DNA from: Amphibalanus amphitrite
Lineage: Eukaryota; Arthropoda; Thecostraca; Balanomorpha; Balanidae
Direction: 5' to 3'
DNA: 64,000 nt
Assembly (NCBI RefSeq): GCF_019059575.1
Contig: NW_024881669.1
Coordinates: 682,001 to 746,000, forward strand
Shown here: one piece after another, positions 53,764-63,690 of the stretch
Numbering within the stretch: position 1 is the first letter of the stretch
Layout: every line of letters begins with the position of its first letter
Notes under the pieces: model-generated
Database searches by the model: none
Told to the model about the DNA's origin: nothing
The model's input: the letters and a program-made list of their open reading frames with translations, nothing else
Position numbers and translations under genes: made by a program

Positions 53764-54743
53764 CAGTGGCGCGGGAACCAGGGGGGCTAGCGGGGGCTGA
53801 GCCCCTCCAACTTTTCGGCTGGGGGGGCTCGTAATGTATTTGAGCCCCCCCCCCCCCCCCCCAGCTGGAGGAATCGAAATCGGAAATCTACCAACATAAG
53901 TAACTTATCCACGACAGTTAGGATAAATGATAACAATAACAAGTCAAATGTATATTTAGACACACAAAGCTTTCGGTACGAAAATACCTTGATCACTGTG
54001 TTACAGAAAAATCTTAGAAGCGGCTCACATATCTGCACGTAATACCATCAATACTAGAACTGGATTTATAACTTTAGCAACATGCGCTGTGAACTTAGTG
54101 ACAGGACCCCGATAGCTAATCTCGTGACTGTGATATATTTTTCGAGTGATATTTTATATTTGTGTACAAGCTGCCGGTGATCATTTCTGTCCTCATTTCT
54201 GTAACACAGTGATCAAGGTATTTTCGTACCGAAAGCTTTGTGTGTCTAAATATACATTTGACTTGTTATTGTTATCATTTATCCTACCAACATAATTTCA
54301 TATATTCATACATAGGCGCGGGAACCGGGGAAGGGGGCAGTGGGGGAAGCTTGCCCCCACAACTCTGCGGCCGTGGGGGCGGTGCCCCACAACTTTTCAT
54401 GAGGCTAGGAACCGTTGGGCAGCTTGTCCTCCCCAAATTAGGGGTTGTGGGTCACAAAGGGAAGAAAGTATGTAAGTGAAAAATCCACCTCTTTCACTGG
54501 CTCGGCAACTCATTTGGCAGATTAAAACCTTTATTCCAGGTTGCCAAAACGGTAGTTTCTTCACTCAGCTGAGACGGAATACCTCACTTTTTTGCAAATG
54601 TTTTCTTTTTTTTTCGTTGGAAAGGCCAAGGTCTGAAAAACAAGTGGCCTAAAACCGGTGAGAAAACTAGATTTGGGGGTACCCTAGGTTGATCTCTATT
54701 ATGGTTCAGCCCCCCCAGTCTGGAAGAAGTTCCCGCGCCACTG
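53764..54743. mobile_element. 0.98-kb hAT element nested in the 1.36-kb hAT
   Basis: Perfect 15-bp inverted ends CAGTGGCGCGGGAAC / GTTCCCGCGCCACTG. Exact 8-bp duplication AAAGATGT at 53756-53763 and 54744-54751. A partial internal copy of the same end type starts near 54316 (GGCGCGGGAACCGGGG). Confidence 0.88.
53920..54285. repeat. Perfect 90-bp inverted repeat with 186-bp spacer
   Basis: 53920-54009 is the exact reverse complement of 54196-54285. CTACCAACATA lies outside both arms in the same orientation, as if the arm had been copied back (snap-back). RNA from here would form a long hairpin. Confidence 0.92.
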
Positions 54744-55430
54744 AAAGATGTCCAAAATCTACGCAATGGTTTACAGTCAACATTGTTATTTAATTTGCCT
54801 TTAATGCACTTCTACGAGCTCAAAAGTGTTAATCATATCGAAAGCTGAGCTTTCTATTCGCCAATCAATGTTGAACACGATTACTTTATAAAAATACTGA
54901 GCTGAGGCAAGTGACGTCCAAAGTTGTCCAAAGCTTGCTGTCATTTGTCCAACCAAATTCCGAATTGGACATTGGACAAAATCGGAATTCCGAAGATTCA
55001 AGTTCCGATTGACACCACTAGTAAGGACCTACCGAATCGAAGAAGCGATATGACCTCCTTGAGCCAGGCTCGTGGCCTGAGTGGCTCTGCCCTGACATGA
55101 CCTGAGGTAAACACCTTAAATTGACCTCAACAAAAACAAAGCGTATAGACGCGCTTGAGCATGCAAAACTCGATGGTGCCATTATCTTGGCTCTGTAACC
55201 ACTTATGATGAAGTTGTTTACCAAAAACCGATCCCGCGACTTGGAGCACTTATACTGACCTCAGAGTTTATCGGTGGACTTGAGATATTCAACTCGGGTA
55301 CCAGTTGCTGTATCTCATACGACGCACGCGCTCAGTTTTATCCGCAAGGCGCTAGCTCAATTAGGGGCAAAAAGACGGAGAGGGGTCGTAATCGCCCCCT
55401 TCCCCCCTCGGCCGGGGTATATGCAGAAAA

Positions 55431-56655
55431 CCCAAAATTCCGTTGAGGGCTAAGCACTGAAGTGATATATTATGATGCAAGAAGGTATAGGTCAAAACAA
55501 GTATGCACACGAGCGAATGTGAATAAAACTGTGTTTGAGGTATGCTTTTTTATTATACATTCGATTTGCTTTAGTTATTGGTAAGAACAGATACAACCAA
55601 GAAGAGCGCCCCTGAAGAAAAAATGGCGCACCGGACGGGTGCGATTTTAAGGTCTAAGGTCAGTCGGGGACCTCTAAGTTCGGATCAAGCGCTGCATGTT
55701 AGGGTTAAAAAAATGGGGGCAAAAAAGCGTCCCGATTTTGGCAGCATCGTCATGCTTTGTCACGACACTCATCCACTCCCTCGGCCGAGATATTAGCTCC
55801 TTTTTGTATGAGTTCTGGCATAATCCCGCACATTATGCTGCATGATGTTTGCCATGAAAAAAGCATGTTCAGCTACGTTCTACGCAGTACGCACTAACCT
55901 AACCACCATCCCATCATCCACCACTAGCCACCATCCCGTTCTGTGATCCCTTCCACCCCACACGAATCAGCCGAGATACTAGTCAGTCGGGCTAGCGCCA
56001 TCCTCCCCTCGCTTCCTGACTGCACAGCGCTAAAACCCAGAGCCGAGACTTCCCGAGCGCGACCTCTGACCCCACGCGGTCCGAAGGGTCGGCCGATGCC
56101 TAAGGGCGCGCCGCGCGCCGGACACCCGGATAGCCTCTGCCGAGTCTCCCTTCCATACACCGTTTGCTACGCGCTCGATTCATTCATGATTTTGTGTTTC
56201 CGCGTCCCTCTCGCTAGGTGGCACCATGGATGTCATAGGCGATCCCAGGAAGATTGCGGCCAGAATACCCCAAACGGCAGTAGGTAAATGAGGTTTTTGG
56301 TGAATATCTCGGAAAGTATTTGGCATACAACGATGCAATTTCACAGTCTCGTGGTAAATGTGCATACACATAATTCGGGTTGATACTTATGCATTTGAAC
56401 ATTATATAGGACCAGATATTTCCGAAAAAGCAAAACCAACAAGACTTTTACTGTAGAACCGTACATACAACCGGACTCCGATTCAATGACGAGAAACGCT
56501 CTCACGGTGGCTGAACATCTGGGCACATAGGTACAAATAAAGCCAGACACTGAGGGCTCTTTTAAAAACACGCAAAACAACACGCACGCCGATCGCGACT
56601 CACTTGGTCGCGGTTCAGCTCGCCGCTCGGTGCGCACACACGCGCGAATCACGGG
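55431..56655. other. Gypsy 3' flank, no gene recognised
   Basis: Sequence between the nested repeats and the end of gag-pol. A polypurine-like stretch (minus strand GTGGGGGAGTGAGGAGAGAG) covers 56665-56700 at the end of the ORF. Short ORFs lack motifs. Confidence 0.35.
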
Positions 56656-56659
56656 CGAA

Positions 56660-59600
56660 TCACGGCTCTCTCCCTCTCTCCTCACTCCCCCACCCCTCTG
56701 CCGGTGCGAGTGAGCCGACACGTCTCAATGAGCCGAGAGGGTCGGCGCCGGCTGCGCTCCGAGCGGCGTGGGGGCGCCGGCGGCGGCGGCGCGGCGGGCG
56801 GTTCGCCGCCCTGTGAGCCCGCGGCGCGCGACGGAGGCGGGCTGTCCGGCGCCGCGTGGCCGTAGCGCCGGCGCAGGAACCGTCTCGGTTTCGCGTGAGC
56901 ACGCGGCCGCTCGGCAGGCGCACGTAGTAGCGGCGGTGCGGGCCCACTGCTGCGATGACGCCGTGCCGGTCCCATCGTTTGCTGGCCGGGTCCTGGACGG
57001 CCACCTGGCTGCCGACTCGCAGGTCGCGCAGGTCGGTGGCGCGCCGGTCGTAGCGCTCCCGTGCGTCTTCTTGTAGTTCGGCGGCGACGGCGTCGGCCTC
57101 GTCGGCGGCGCGCTGCCAACAGGGCGCGAACGAGCGCCGATGGGCCGGAATCATGTCGCGCACCGGGTGACCGAACACGATCTGGGCCGGTGACCGGCCT
57201 TCCGGTCCCGGTGTGTTTCGGTACTGGAGGGTACCGCGCACCCAGGCGTCTTGGTCCACTGAGGCGGTCCGCTGGTTCCAGACGCGGCGAATCAGTTTGG
57301 CCGCATACTTCACACCGGCCTCCGCGCGCCCGTGCGACTGCGGGTAGTGCGGCGACGAGGTGCGGTGCTGCACTCCCCACTCTCGTAGAAATGTAGCGAA
57401 GGCGCGCGAGGTGTACTGCGGCCCGCCGTCCGACCACAGCACCTCGGGCACGCCGCAGATGCAGAATATGCCCCGCATCTCGCGAATCAGCTGGGCAGCT
57501 GTGGCGGTCGAGCCGAGGGGGCGCACGAACTGCGACCCCGACAGCGGGTCGACGGCGAGCAGGTAGTGGCGGCCGGCGTGCTCGAAAAAGTCCGTGCAGA
57601 GGTGCTGGAACGGCCGGCTCGGTGCCTCGCGCGGTCTGTATGTCTCCTGCGGCTGGGAGGGCAGCTCGCGCTGGCACGCCTGGCAGCTCCTCGTGACATT
57701 GTCAATGTCGTTGTTGAGGCCCGGCCAGAATACGATCTGACGGGCGCGGCTCTTTGTTTTTTCTTTTCCCTGGTGGCTGGCGTGCAGCTCGGCCAGCACT
57801 GCGGCTCGCATCGGCCGGGGAATAACCAGCCGGCAGCCGCACACGACCAGCCCGTCATCAACAGCAAGTCGGCTGTGGACGGGCCAGTAGGGTCGCAGGA
57901 GCGGCGGCAGATCGGTCTTCTGTGACGGAAAACCGTCCGTTACTGTCTGTAGGAGCAGCTGCGCCTCCTCGTCTCGGTCGGCCGCCCGGCGGAGCTCGTC
58001 CAGTCGGAGGTCGGTGCAGAGCTCGGCGGCCTCACAGAGAGCGATGGCAGAGACAGAGATGGCCGACTCGTCCTCGGCCAGCTCGTCATCTGCGGTAGGC
58101 GAGTCGACTGGAGCTCTGGAGAGGGCATCAGCTGCCTGGTGGTCCGCACCACGCTGCCATGTGGCCGTGAAGGTAATCATTGACAGTTTCTGACGCAGGC
58201 GCTGGAGACGCAGGTTGTCGATCTCGTCCATGTTTTTAGCGTTCAGAATGGGCACCAGAGGGCGGTGGTCGGTCACGATCTCGAACTCTGGCAGGCCACT
58301 GAGGAAGAGGCGGCATTTGTGGCACGCCCACGCGACCGCGAGCAGCTCCAGTTCGATGGTCGCGTAGCGGCTCTCAGCGCCTGTCAGGAACCGAGAGCCG
58401 GCTTGTACGACACGCCAGGTGCCGTCCGGCTGGCGCTGCTGGAGCAGAAAGCCGAGCCCCTTCAGCCGGCTCGCGTCGGTCGACAGCAGAGTGGGGCGCG
58501 ACTGGTCGAAGAAGGCCAGCGTGCGGACGGACGCCAGCGCGGCCCGCGCTCTCTCGAATGACGTCTGGTGGCCGCTGTCCCAGACGAAACTTCGTTTCGT
58601 ACTCAGCAGGGAGCGCAGCGGTTCCAGGTGCGCCGCCGTGTCTTCAGAGAACGAAGCCACTTGGTTAGCGAGACCGAAGAAGCTGCGCAGCTCTGTCAGC
58701 GACGCAGGGGCAGGGAACTCCGCTATCGCTTTTGTGAGGGCCGGATCGGGCGTGTATCCGTCGGCGGCCACGATGAAGCCAGCAAACTTCACACTCTGCC
58801 ACTGGTGCTGAGTTTTTGCTGGGTTCAGAGCCACACCGCGCTCTCGACAGCGGGTCAGGAACTGCCGGACTCGAGCGGTGTGCTCTTCTTTCGTCTTGCT
58901 GTAGACGATGACGTCATCAACCACTCGTTGGATGCCGTCCATGCCGAGGAAACACTCGTCCATCCGTCTGTCATAGTGCTCGCTGATGGATGATATTCCA
59001 TACGGCGCGCGCAGGTACTGATACCTGCCGAAGGGCGTGATGAAGGTGGTGAGGTGGCGCGACGACTCGTCCAGAGGGCACTGGTGGTAGCCCTTGGCGG
59101 CGTCGAACACGCTGAACCACTTGGCCTCCGTCGCCACGATCGACGCGGCACACTCAGCGGACGTGCTGGACTGGTAGAGCTCCCGTCTCACGGACTGGTT
59201 GAGCTTGGAGAGGTCCACACACAGGCGAATGCCGCCGTCTTTCTTCGGTGCGACGACGATGGGAGCGCACCAGTCGGTCGGGGTCGTCACCGGTGCGATG
59301 ATTCCGTCCTGCTCGAGTCGGCTGAGCTCTTGACGGAGCGGTTCGCGCATTGACAGCGGAATGCGCCGCGGCGCCCTCACTGCGAAAGGGGTGGCGCCGT
59401 CTCGGAGGTGGATTTTAAACGTCTCTCCGGGCATGACTCGGACGACTCCGTCCAGCACGTCAGCGAACTCTTCCAGTAGCGGCTCACCGCTCTCCGTGCG
59501 GGCCGTGCTGAGCGCCGACGGCTGACTGTGCACGGCCGGCCCGTGCGTAGGGGCGCCGGCAGGCACTGGCTGCGCACTGACCGCGCACTGGCCGCACACT

Positions 59601-61246
59601 GGTGCCGGCGGCGCCGGTTCTCTCTGGTCGGGCGCCGCTGCTGTCGTGCACGACGGCGCGCCGGCCCCCAGGCCGGGCGCGGGCGGCGCCGGCCGCGCGC
59701 TGCGCGGTGGTGCTGACGGCTGGGGCGCCGCCGCTGTCGGTCGCGGCGGCACTGCGGGCGGAGAGGCCCGCGGGTCGCTCACGGGTGGCACTGGCCGCAG
59801 GCTGCGCGGTGGTGCACCCTGGAGGGGCGCCGGCGCCGCCGGTCTCGGCGGCACTGCGGGTGGAGAGCCCCCCGGGCCGGGCGCGGGCGGCGCCGGCCGC
59901 GCGCTGAGTGGCGCCGGCCGCCCGCTGCGCGGCGGTACGGACTGGTGGGGCGCCGCCGCCGCCGTACTCGGCGGCGCGGCTGGCGGTGAGGTCCCCGGGC
60001 CGGGCGGTGGACAGGCGCCGGTGCGGCGCACGGCCGGAGCCTCCACCGGCAGCTGCCGCGGGTAGAGCTCGGGCACGATCCTCAGCGCCCTGGTGGTGCG
60101 CCAGGAGAGGAGAAGCCCGCGGCACCCCTGGACGATCAGCATCTCGTCGTTCACTTCCACGGTGCCGAACTTGATCGCAACCTTCAAAGTTCCGAGACAC
60201 TTTGACTGGCGGCCGTTTGCCAGCCGGGGCTGCGCGGTGGCGGGTCCCAAATTCTCGAGGAATTCACCCACCATCGCCGGAAAGTTCGTGCCGGCCACCG
60301 TCACGTCCGCGCCGGTGTCGGGGAGGGCTTCCATGGAGGCCGACGACCAGGCGCGGACCTGCACCCGAACGCGCGGTGCAGACGGCGCGGTGGCGGAGGC
60401 CACCATCACAGCAGGGGCCATCTTGTCGTTGTGACCTGGTGCCTGTGACTTGCACATGACCGCAAAATGTCCAAGCGAGCCGCATGTGTGACACTGGCGG
60501 CCGCGCGCGGGGCACTCATTTTCGCGCCGATGGACTCGCCCACATTTTGTGCAAGGGGAGGTCACATGGCGGCCGCCATCTTGAGGCCGACCAGCTGGCT
60601 GGCCACCACGGCGGCCATCTTGGCGGGCCCCGCCGGCGCCATCTTGGCGCCGCCCGCGCCGGGCTCCTGACGGGGCGCGGCACGCGGCCACGTCCACTCC
60701 CACGAGGTCGGCGACGTCCCGTGATGCGGCTTCCTCGGCCCGGCACACTCTCATGGCCTCCGCCAGGCCAAGGATCGGAATGGCACACAATTTACGCACA
60801 GTCTCTGGGTCGCGGAGGCCGACGACCACGCGGTCGCGCAGCAGGGACTCACCGCAGTCGTCGCAAAACCCGCACGAGCGGCTGAGGTCACGCAAGGCCG
60901 TCAAAAAATCGTCGAACGACTCTCCCTCGTGCTGACACCGCAGGTGAAAAGCTCGCCGCTGCAGTACTGGGTTGACTTGACCCACGGCGTAGGCCTCCAA
61001 GTGGCTCAGGACCACGGCGAGGTTAGTGCGGTCGGAGGCGGAGAGCGCAAAGTTCGCAACCACTTTTACCGCCTCATCTGACAAGCACGAGCGGAGCACG
61101 GCCATCTGAACCGCCGGCTGCTGGGTAGCGAGGCCCGACAGCAATGCGAAGCCATCCCATCGGGCCCGCCATGCACGAAACGATTCACCGCGATCGGTCG
61201 TCAGATCGAGCCGCGGCGGCGCGAGTCTCGGTAGCATCGCGGCCAT
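56660..61246 (-). CDS. Ty3/Gypsy Gag-Pol polyprotein
   Basis: 1528 aa from ATG 61246 (MAAMLPRLAPP). The frame is open further upstream, but that part lies in the LTR and PBS. Residue numbers from here: Gag ~1-230, zinc knuckles CTKCGRVHRRENEC and CHTCGSLGHFAVMC at ~230-265, aspartic protease ALPDTGADVTVAG at ~310. A ~200-residue proline/alanine-rich insert follows, before the RT. RT has DAAKGYHQCPLD and RVVDDVIVYSKT; the usual YxDD reads VVDD. RNase H begins LLSTDASRLKG (~920). Integrase has the HHCC finger (HASHQGK ... CQACQ) and a D-D-E core (LCTDFFEHAG, LWSDGGPQYTS, HGRAEAGVKY). No stop or frameshift. All parts sit in one frame. Confidence 0.92.
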   Translation of the reverse strand: MAAMLPRLAPPRLDLTTDRGESFRAWRARWDGFALLSGLATQQPAVQMAVLRSCLSDEAVKVVANFALSASDRTNLAVVLSHLEAYAVGQVNPVLQRRAFHLRCQHEGESFDDFLTALRDLSRSCGFCDDCGESLLRDRVVVGLRDPETVRKLCAIPILGLAEAMRVCRAEEAASRDVADLVGVDVAACRAPSGARRGRRQDGAGGARQDGRRGGQPAGRPQDGGRHVTSPCTKCGRVHRRENECPARGRQCHTCGSLGHFAVMCKSQAPGHNDKMAPAVMVASATAPSAPRVRVQVRAWSSASMEALPDTGADVTVAGTNFPAMVGEFLENLGPATAQPRLANGRQSKCLGTLKVAIKFGTVEVNDEMLIVQGCRGLLLSWRTTRALRIVPELYPRQLPVEAPAVRRTGACPPPGPGTSPPAAPPSTAAAAPHQSVPPRSGRPAPLSARPAPPAPGPGGSPPAVPPRPAAPAPLQGAPPRSLRPVPPVSDPRASPPAVPPRPTAAAPQPSAPPRSARPAPPAPGLGAGAPSCTTAAAPDQREPAPPAPVCGQCAVSAQPVPAGAPTHGPAVHSQPSALSTARTESGEPLLEEFADVLDGVVRVMPGETFKIHLRDGATPFAVRAPRRIPLSMREPLRQELSRLEQDGIIAPVTTPTDWCAPIVVAPKKDGGIRLCVDLSKLNQSVRRELYQSSTSAECAASIVATEAKWFSVFDAAKGYHQCPLDESSRHLTTFITPFGRYQYLRAPYGISSISEHYDRRMDECFLGMDGIQRVVDDVIVYSKTKEEHTARVRQFLTRCRERGVALNPAKTQHQWQSVKFAGFIVAADGYTPDPALTKAIAEFPAPASLTELRSFFGLANQVASFSEDTAAHLEPLRSLLSTKRSFVWDSGHQTSFERARAALASVRTLAFFDQSRPTLLSTDASRLKGLGFLLQQRQPDGTWRVVQAGSRFLTGAESRYATIELELLAVAWACHKCRLFLSGLPEFEIVTDHRPLVPILNAKNMDEIDNLRLQRLRQKLSMITFTATWQRGADHQAADALSRAPVDSPTADDELAEDESAISVSAIALCEAAELCTDLRLDELRRAADRDEEAQLLLQTVTDGFPSQKTDLPPLLRPYWPVHSRLAVDDGLVVCGCRLVIPRPMRAAVLAELHASHQGKEKTKSRARQIVFWPGLNNDIDNVTRSCQACQRELPSQPQETYRPREAPSRPFQHLCTDFFEHAGRHYLLAVDPLSGSQFVRPLGSTATAAQLIREMRGIFCICGVPEVLWSDGGPQYTSRAFATFLREWGVQHRTSSPHYPQSHGRAEAGVKYAAKLIRRVWNQRTASVDQDAWVRGTLQYRNTPGPEGRSPAQIVFGHPVRDMIPAHRRSFAPCWQRAADEADAVAAELQEDARERYDRRATDLRDLRVGSQVAVQDPASKRWDRHGVIAAVGPHRRYYVRLPSGRVLTRNRDGSCAGATATRRRTARLRRAPRAHRAANRPPRRRRRRPHAARSAAGADPLGSLRRVGSLAPAEGWGSEERGREP

Positions 61247-61265
61247 AGGAGACGCACTAGGATTA

Positions 61266-61281
61266 GTGGTGGGCTGCGCCA
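61266..61281 (-). promoter_or_regulatory. Primer-binding site
   Basis: TGGCGCAGCCCACCAC begins at the base after the LTR's final CA, as expected for a tRNA-primed LTR element. I did not identify the matching tRNA. Confidence 0.5.
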
Positions 61282-61510
61282 TGTTCGGGTCTCGGCCAGA
61301 CCCCTGGTCGGTCATGGCCGGACCTGTACTGCACTCGACACGCGCGGCACCGGTACACATGCACACGCGTCCGTAGGTCGGAGCAGACTGTTTATTGGCA
61401 TCCGGCCAACGGCTCAGAGCACGGGCCCCCGGCGGGACTGGTGCTGCCCTCTCTGTATTGCGTGGGAACTACAACTGCGACCGCTAAGGTATATGCGGCA
61501 GCCCCGCACA
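61282..61510 (-). repeat. 5' LTR of the Gypsy element
   Basis: On the minus strand it runs from TGTGCGGGGCTGCC to CCGAGACCCGAACA. It contains a CCAATAAACAGTC poly(A)-signal region about 110 bp in. The matching copy is 46725-46964. Confidence 0.78.
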
Positions 61511-61713
61511 ACTGCTCTCTTGAAACTGCCCGGATCGAGGTCTAAAAAAGTAAAAAAAAAAGTGCTTAGTGTTCATCCAAACCTGACATCCAATCCAAAC
61601 ATAGTACATTCATGTATTCATCCAATAGCGAAAGTATCTAGGCGCAATTCGAACTCGAAGCGTGTTTCAACCCAATATGTATTCATCCATGTATTCATTC
61701 CATGTATTTTGCC

Positions 61714-61806
61714 GGTCCCGTAGCTCAGTTGGTAGAGCGTTGGACTCCGCGTGGTGAGAGCACGCGTTCCCGGTTACAACAGTCCGGGTTCGAAGCGCGA
61801 CGGGCG
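61714..61806 (+). repeat. tRNA-like sequence, probable SINE head
   Basis: An A-box-like TAGCTCAGTTGGTAGAGCG and a B-box-like GGGTTCGAAGCG are ~60 bp apart. The anticodon arm region is too long for a plain tRNA (GTTGGACTCCG ... TTACAACAG), and the acceptor ends pair only in part (CCCGT / ACGGG). I favour a tRNA-derived SINE with a body extending to ~62060. An intron-bearing tRNA gene is the alternative. ATGTATTCATCCA occurs on both sides (61677, 62064). Confidence 0.55.
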
Positions 61807-62089
61807 CTTGACATTTATGGGCCTCCTGACAGGTATGGTTGCGGTTGGTGGCAGGCCGTAGCCAGGTGAAGTCAGTGAGGGGATCGGCCGTGCGCGGCTA
61901 TGTGCGCACGTTAAACTTTGGACTCTAAATTCTGCCATAGAACTGGAATTGCGCGATCGGAGGGTAGAGGGCAGGGTCACCGCAACAAGCTTTGCTTAGC
62001 GGTGGCTCTGTCCTTGTGAATCCTTCCCATCAAAAGGTTCGGACTAAATTTATGAAAAAATCATGTATTCATCCATCCAAACGTGTATT

Positions 62090-62420
62090 TATCCAAACCT
62101 GGAACGAACGGCATCAGCATCAGGCTCGGCATATTCATCTGGCACTAATGGTGAAGCATCTTAGGCTCGAACTACAGAACAATCAAGCATGACCACCAGA
62201 ATCTGACACGAACGGTAAAGTATAGACCCGACACCAGAAGCTGGTATGAACGGCACCATTAGGCATTATGAACTGTAAACGGTACCGGCATCAGGCACGA
62301 GCGGTTCCAGAATATTGCGCGATGGTACATCAGGAACGAACGGCACGATAATCTGGCACGAACGACATAGAATCGAGCGTGAACACCAGAATCTGACACA
62401 AACGGTAAAACATAAGGCAC
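62090..62420. repeat. Degenerate minisatellite (GGCACGAACGG type)
   Basis: Short diverged units around AATCTGRCACGAACGGYA and ATCAGGMACGARCGG follow each other for about 330 bp. No coding function is apparent. Confidence 0.55.
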
Positions 62421-63300
62421 AATCACGGGAAGGCGACGGCGCAGGGCAGTTGGGAGGCAGCCAGCAGCGTCCGGTAGGAGCCGGGCCGGTCGGCAAGAGC
62501 GCCGTCGAGCCGCGGGCCGGCGCAGCCCGCCAGCACCGCCTGCAGCTCGCCGCGCTAGGTCACCGGCGGGCTCAGTGTGGACATGTGCTCTATGCAGTGT
62601 CACGAGCAGCGGCACGTCAACGGCAATGTGCCATTACGGTGCACAACGGCTTCATAATGTTCATAATGTCCATGACTCTTAATGCTGCAGTAGCGGACTG
62701 TGGCACGTTACGTCGTTCAAGCGTTCGGCGTCGCTCGCAAAGTTGCCGCTGGCCGTTCGTCGGGCAGCTGCAGCGCCTCTGGTAGCACTGGCCATCGCCG
62801 AACTCGGTCCCCAGTTCGCAGCCCAGGGCCCGTTTGTCTCCGAGGCAATGCAGAGGTACGGTAGACCGGAAAGTGTCACCACACAATGGGAAGGCGCACG
62901 CACACCTCGCAAGGAACACTGGAGCAGCAGCGCATGGCACGTCACCTCGTTGAAACGCTCGTGGGTCGCGCGCTGGATCGGATACCAGCACTAGCGCTGT
63001 ACATACGTCAGGCCGCTCCAGCACGCAGTTCACTCCCGAGGACAGGCGCCGCCGAGCTGATGTTAGGCACGCTGTGGAGTCGGACGGAGTCATGGGCCTA
63101 TGTAAACCACATACCATACATATCGAGTCTACTACGAGCTTTCAAAGCGTGAATGAGATTGGCAGCTAAGCGACGGTAAGCGTTTCTTTCGTCTGATGAC
63201 CTACCTTTCTTACTTTACTTCATTGGACGCTCATTTGTGGCATTTTCCACAGGCAAGGCATCAAATATGTGCAGGGGAACGGCTATGCATGAAAACATGC
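62421..63300. other. No gene recognised; one diverged direct repeat
   Basis: TGGCACGTTACGTCGTTCAAGCG (62701) and TGGCACGTCACCTCGTTGAAACG (62935) are diverged copies. ORFs on both strands lack motifs. Confidence 0.35.
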
Positions 63301-63317
63301 CAAAGGAGTTGACAAAT

Positions 63318-63690
63318 GACAGGAGGGCAGCGATCAACGGAGGTCCCCAATATGTAGAAGGGTTGCGATCGACAGTAGAGTACCAGCAATGCTTGAAAGG
63401 GCGGCCATCATCAGGAGAGCGCCAAATAGGTAGGAGGGCTCCCGATCAACATTCTACACAAGGGCACCAATAGGTAAGCTAGGGTGGCGAGCAGCAGGAA
63501 GGCGCCAGCGGGAAAAGGGCTGCGATTAACAGGAAAGCACCAATAGTTAGAGGGCGCTTTTGCCCAAGACGGCCACGTTGATTAGGAGGACGCCTGTGAG
63601 GAGTGCGCCGATCATCAGGAGGGCGCCAGTGGGTAGAAAGGCGGTGATCAACAAGCAAGCGTCAATAGGTCGAAGGGCCCCGACCAACAT
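63318..63690. repeat. Degenerate minisatellite (AGGAGGGCGCCAAT type)
   Basis: Units of roughly 40-50 bp combine AGGAGGGCGCCAGTGGGTAG with AAGGGCGGCGATCAACAG-like blocks, repeated about eight times with strong divergence. Confidence 0.6.

Larger units (their letters stand above)
53657..55020. mobile_element. 1.36-kb hAT element
   Basis: The ends TAGTGGTGTCA and TGACACCACTA are inverted. GTAAGGAC is duplicated exactly at 53649-53656 and 55021-55028. The interior contains many ATGTCCAA motifs near both ends. A second hAT is inserted inside. No transposase is recognised. Confidence 0.88.
47735..55430. repeat. AGGTCA-rich element, copy 3, split by three insertions
   Basis: The host pieces are 47735-48208, 50811-51285, 53379-53656 and 55021-55430. 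Removing the three insertions, each with its own exact target duplication, leaves a ~1.6-kb element. It matches 8600-9530 and the inverse of 1-760. The outer ends are inverted relative to each other (CCCCTAATCGAGCTAG at 47767, and its inverse CTAGCTCAATTAGGGG at 55351). AGGTCAGGTCAGGTCA is at 48012. Non-coding. Confidence 0.65.
46720..61515 (-). mobile_element. Ty3/Gypsy LTR retrotransposon swollen by nested insertions
   Basis: LTRs at 61282-61510 (5') and 46725-46964 (3') share about 230 bp and both run TG...CA. ACTGC lies outside each (46720-46724 and 61511-61515), the expected 5-bp duplication. A PBS-like TGGCGCAGCCCACCAC follows the 5' LTR. A G-rich tract (ATAGGGGGG on the minus strand) precedes the 3' LTR. 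Gag-Pol fills 56660-61246. The ~9.7 kb between the gene and the 3' LTR is largely a stack of DNA transposons. An alternative is that 46725-46964 is an unrelated solo LTR; the matching outer pentamers argue against that. Confidence 0.7.

Noticed and set aside
57061-60459. Plus-strand and other-frame ORFs over gag-pol
   Set aside because: GC-rich shadows of the intact 1528-aa polyprotein.
62090-63690. CRISPR array
   Set aside because: Repeats are degenerate, spacing is irregular and the sequence is eukaryotic.
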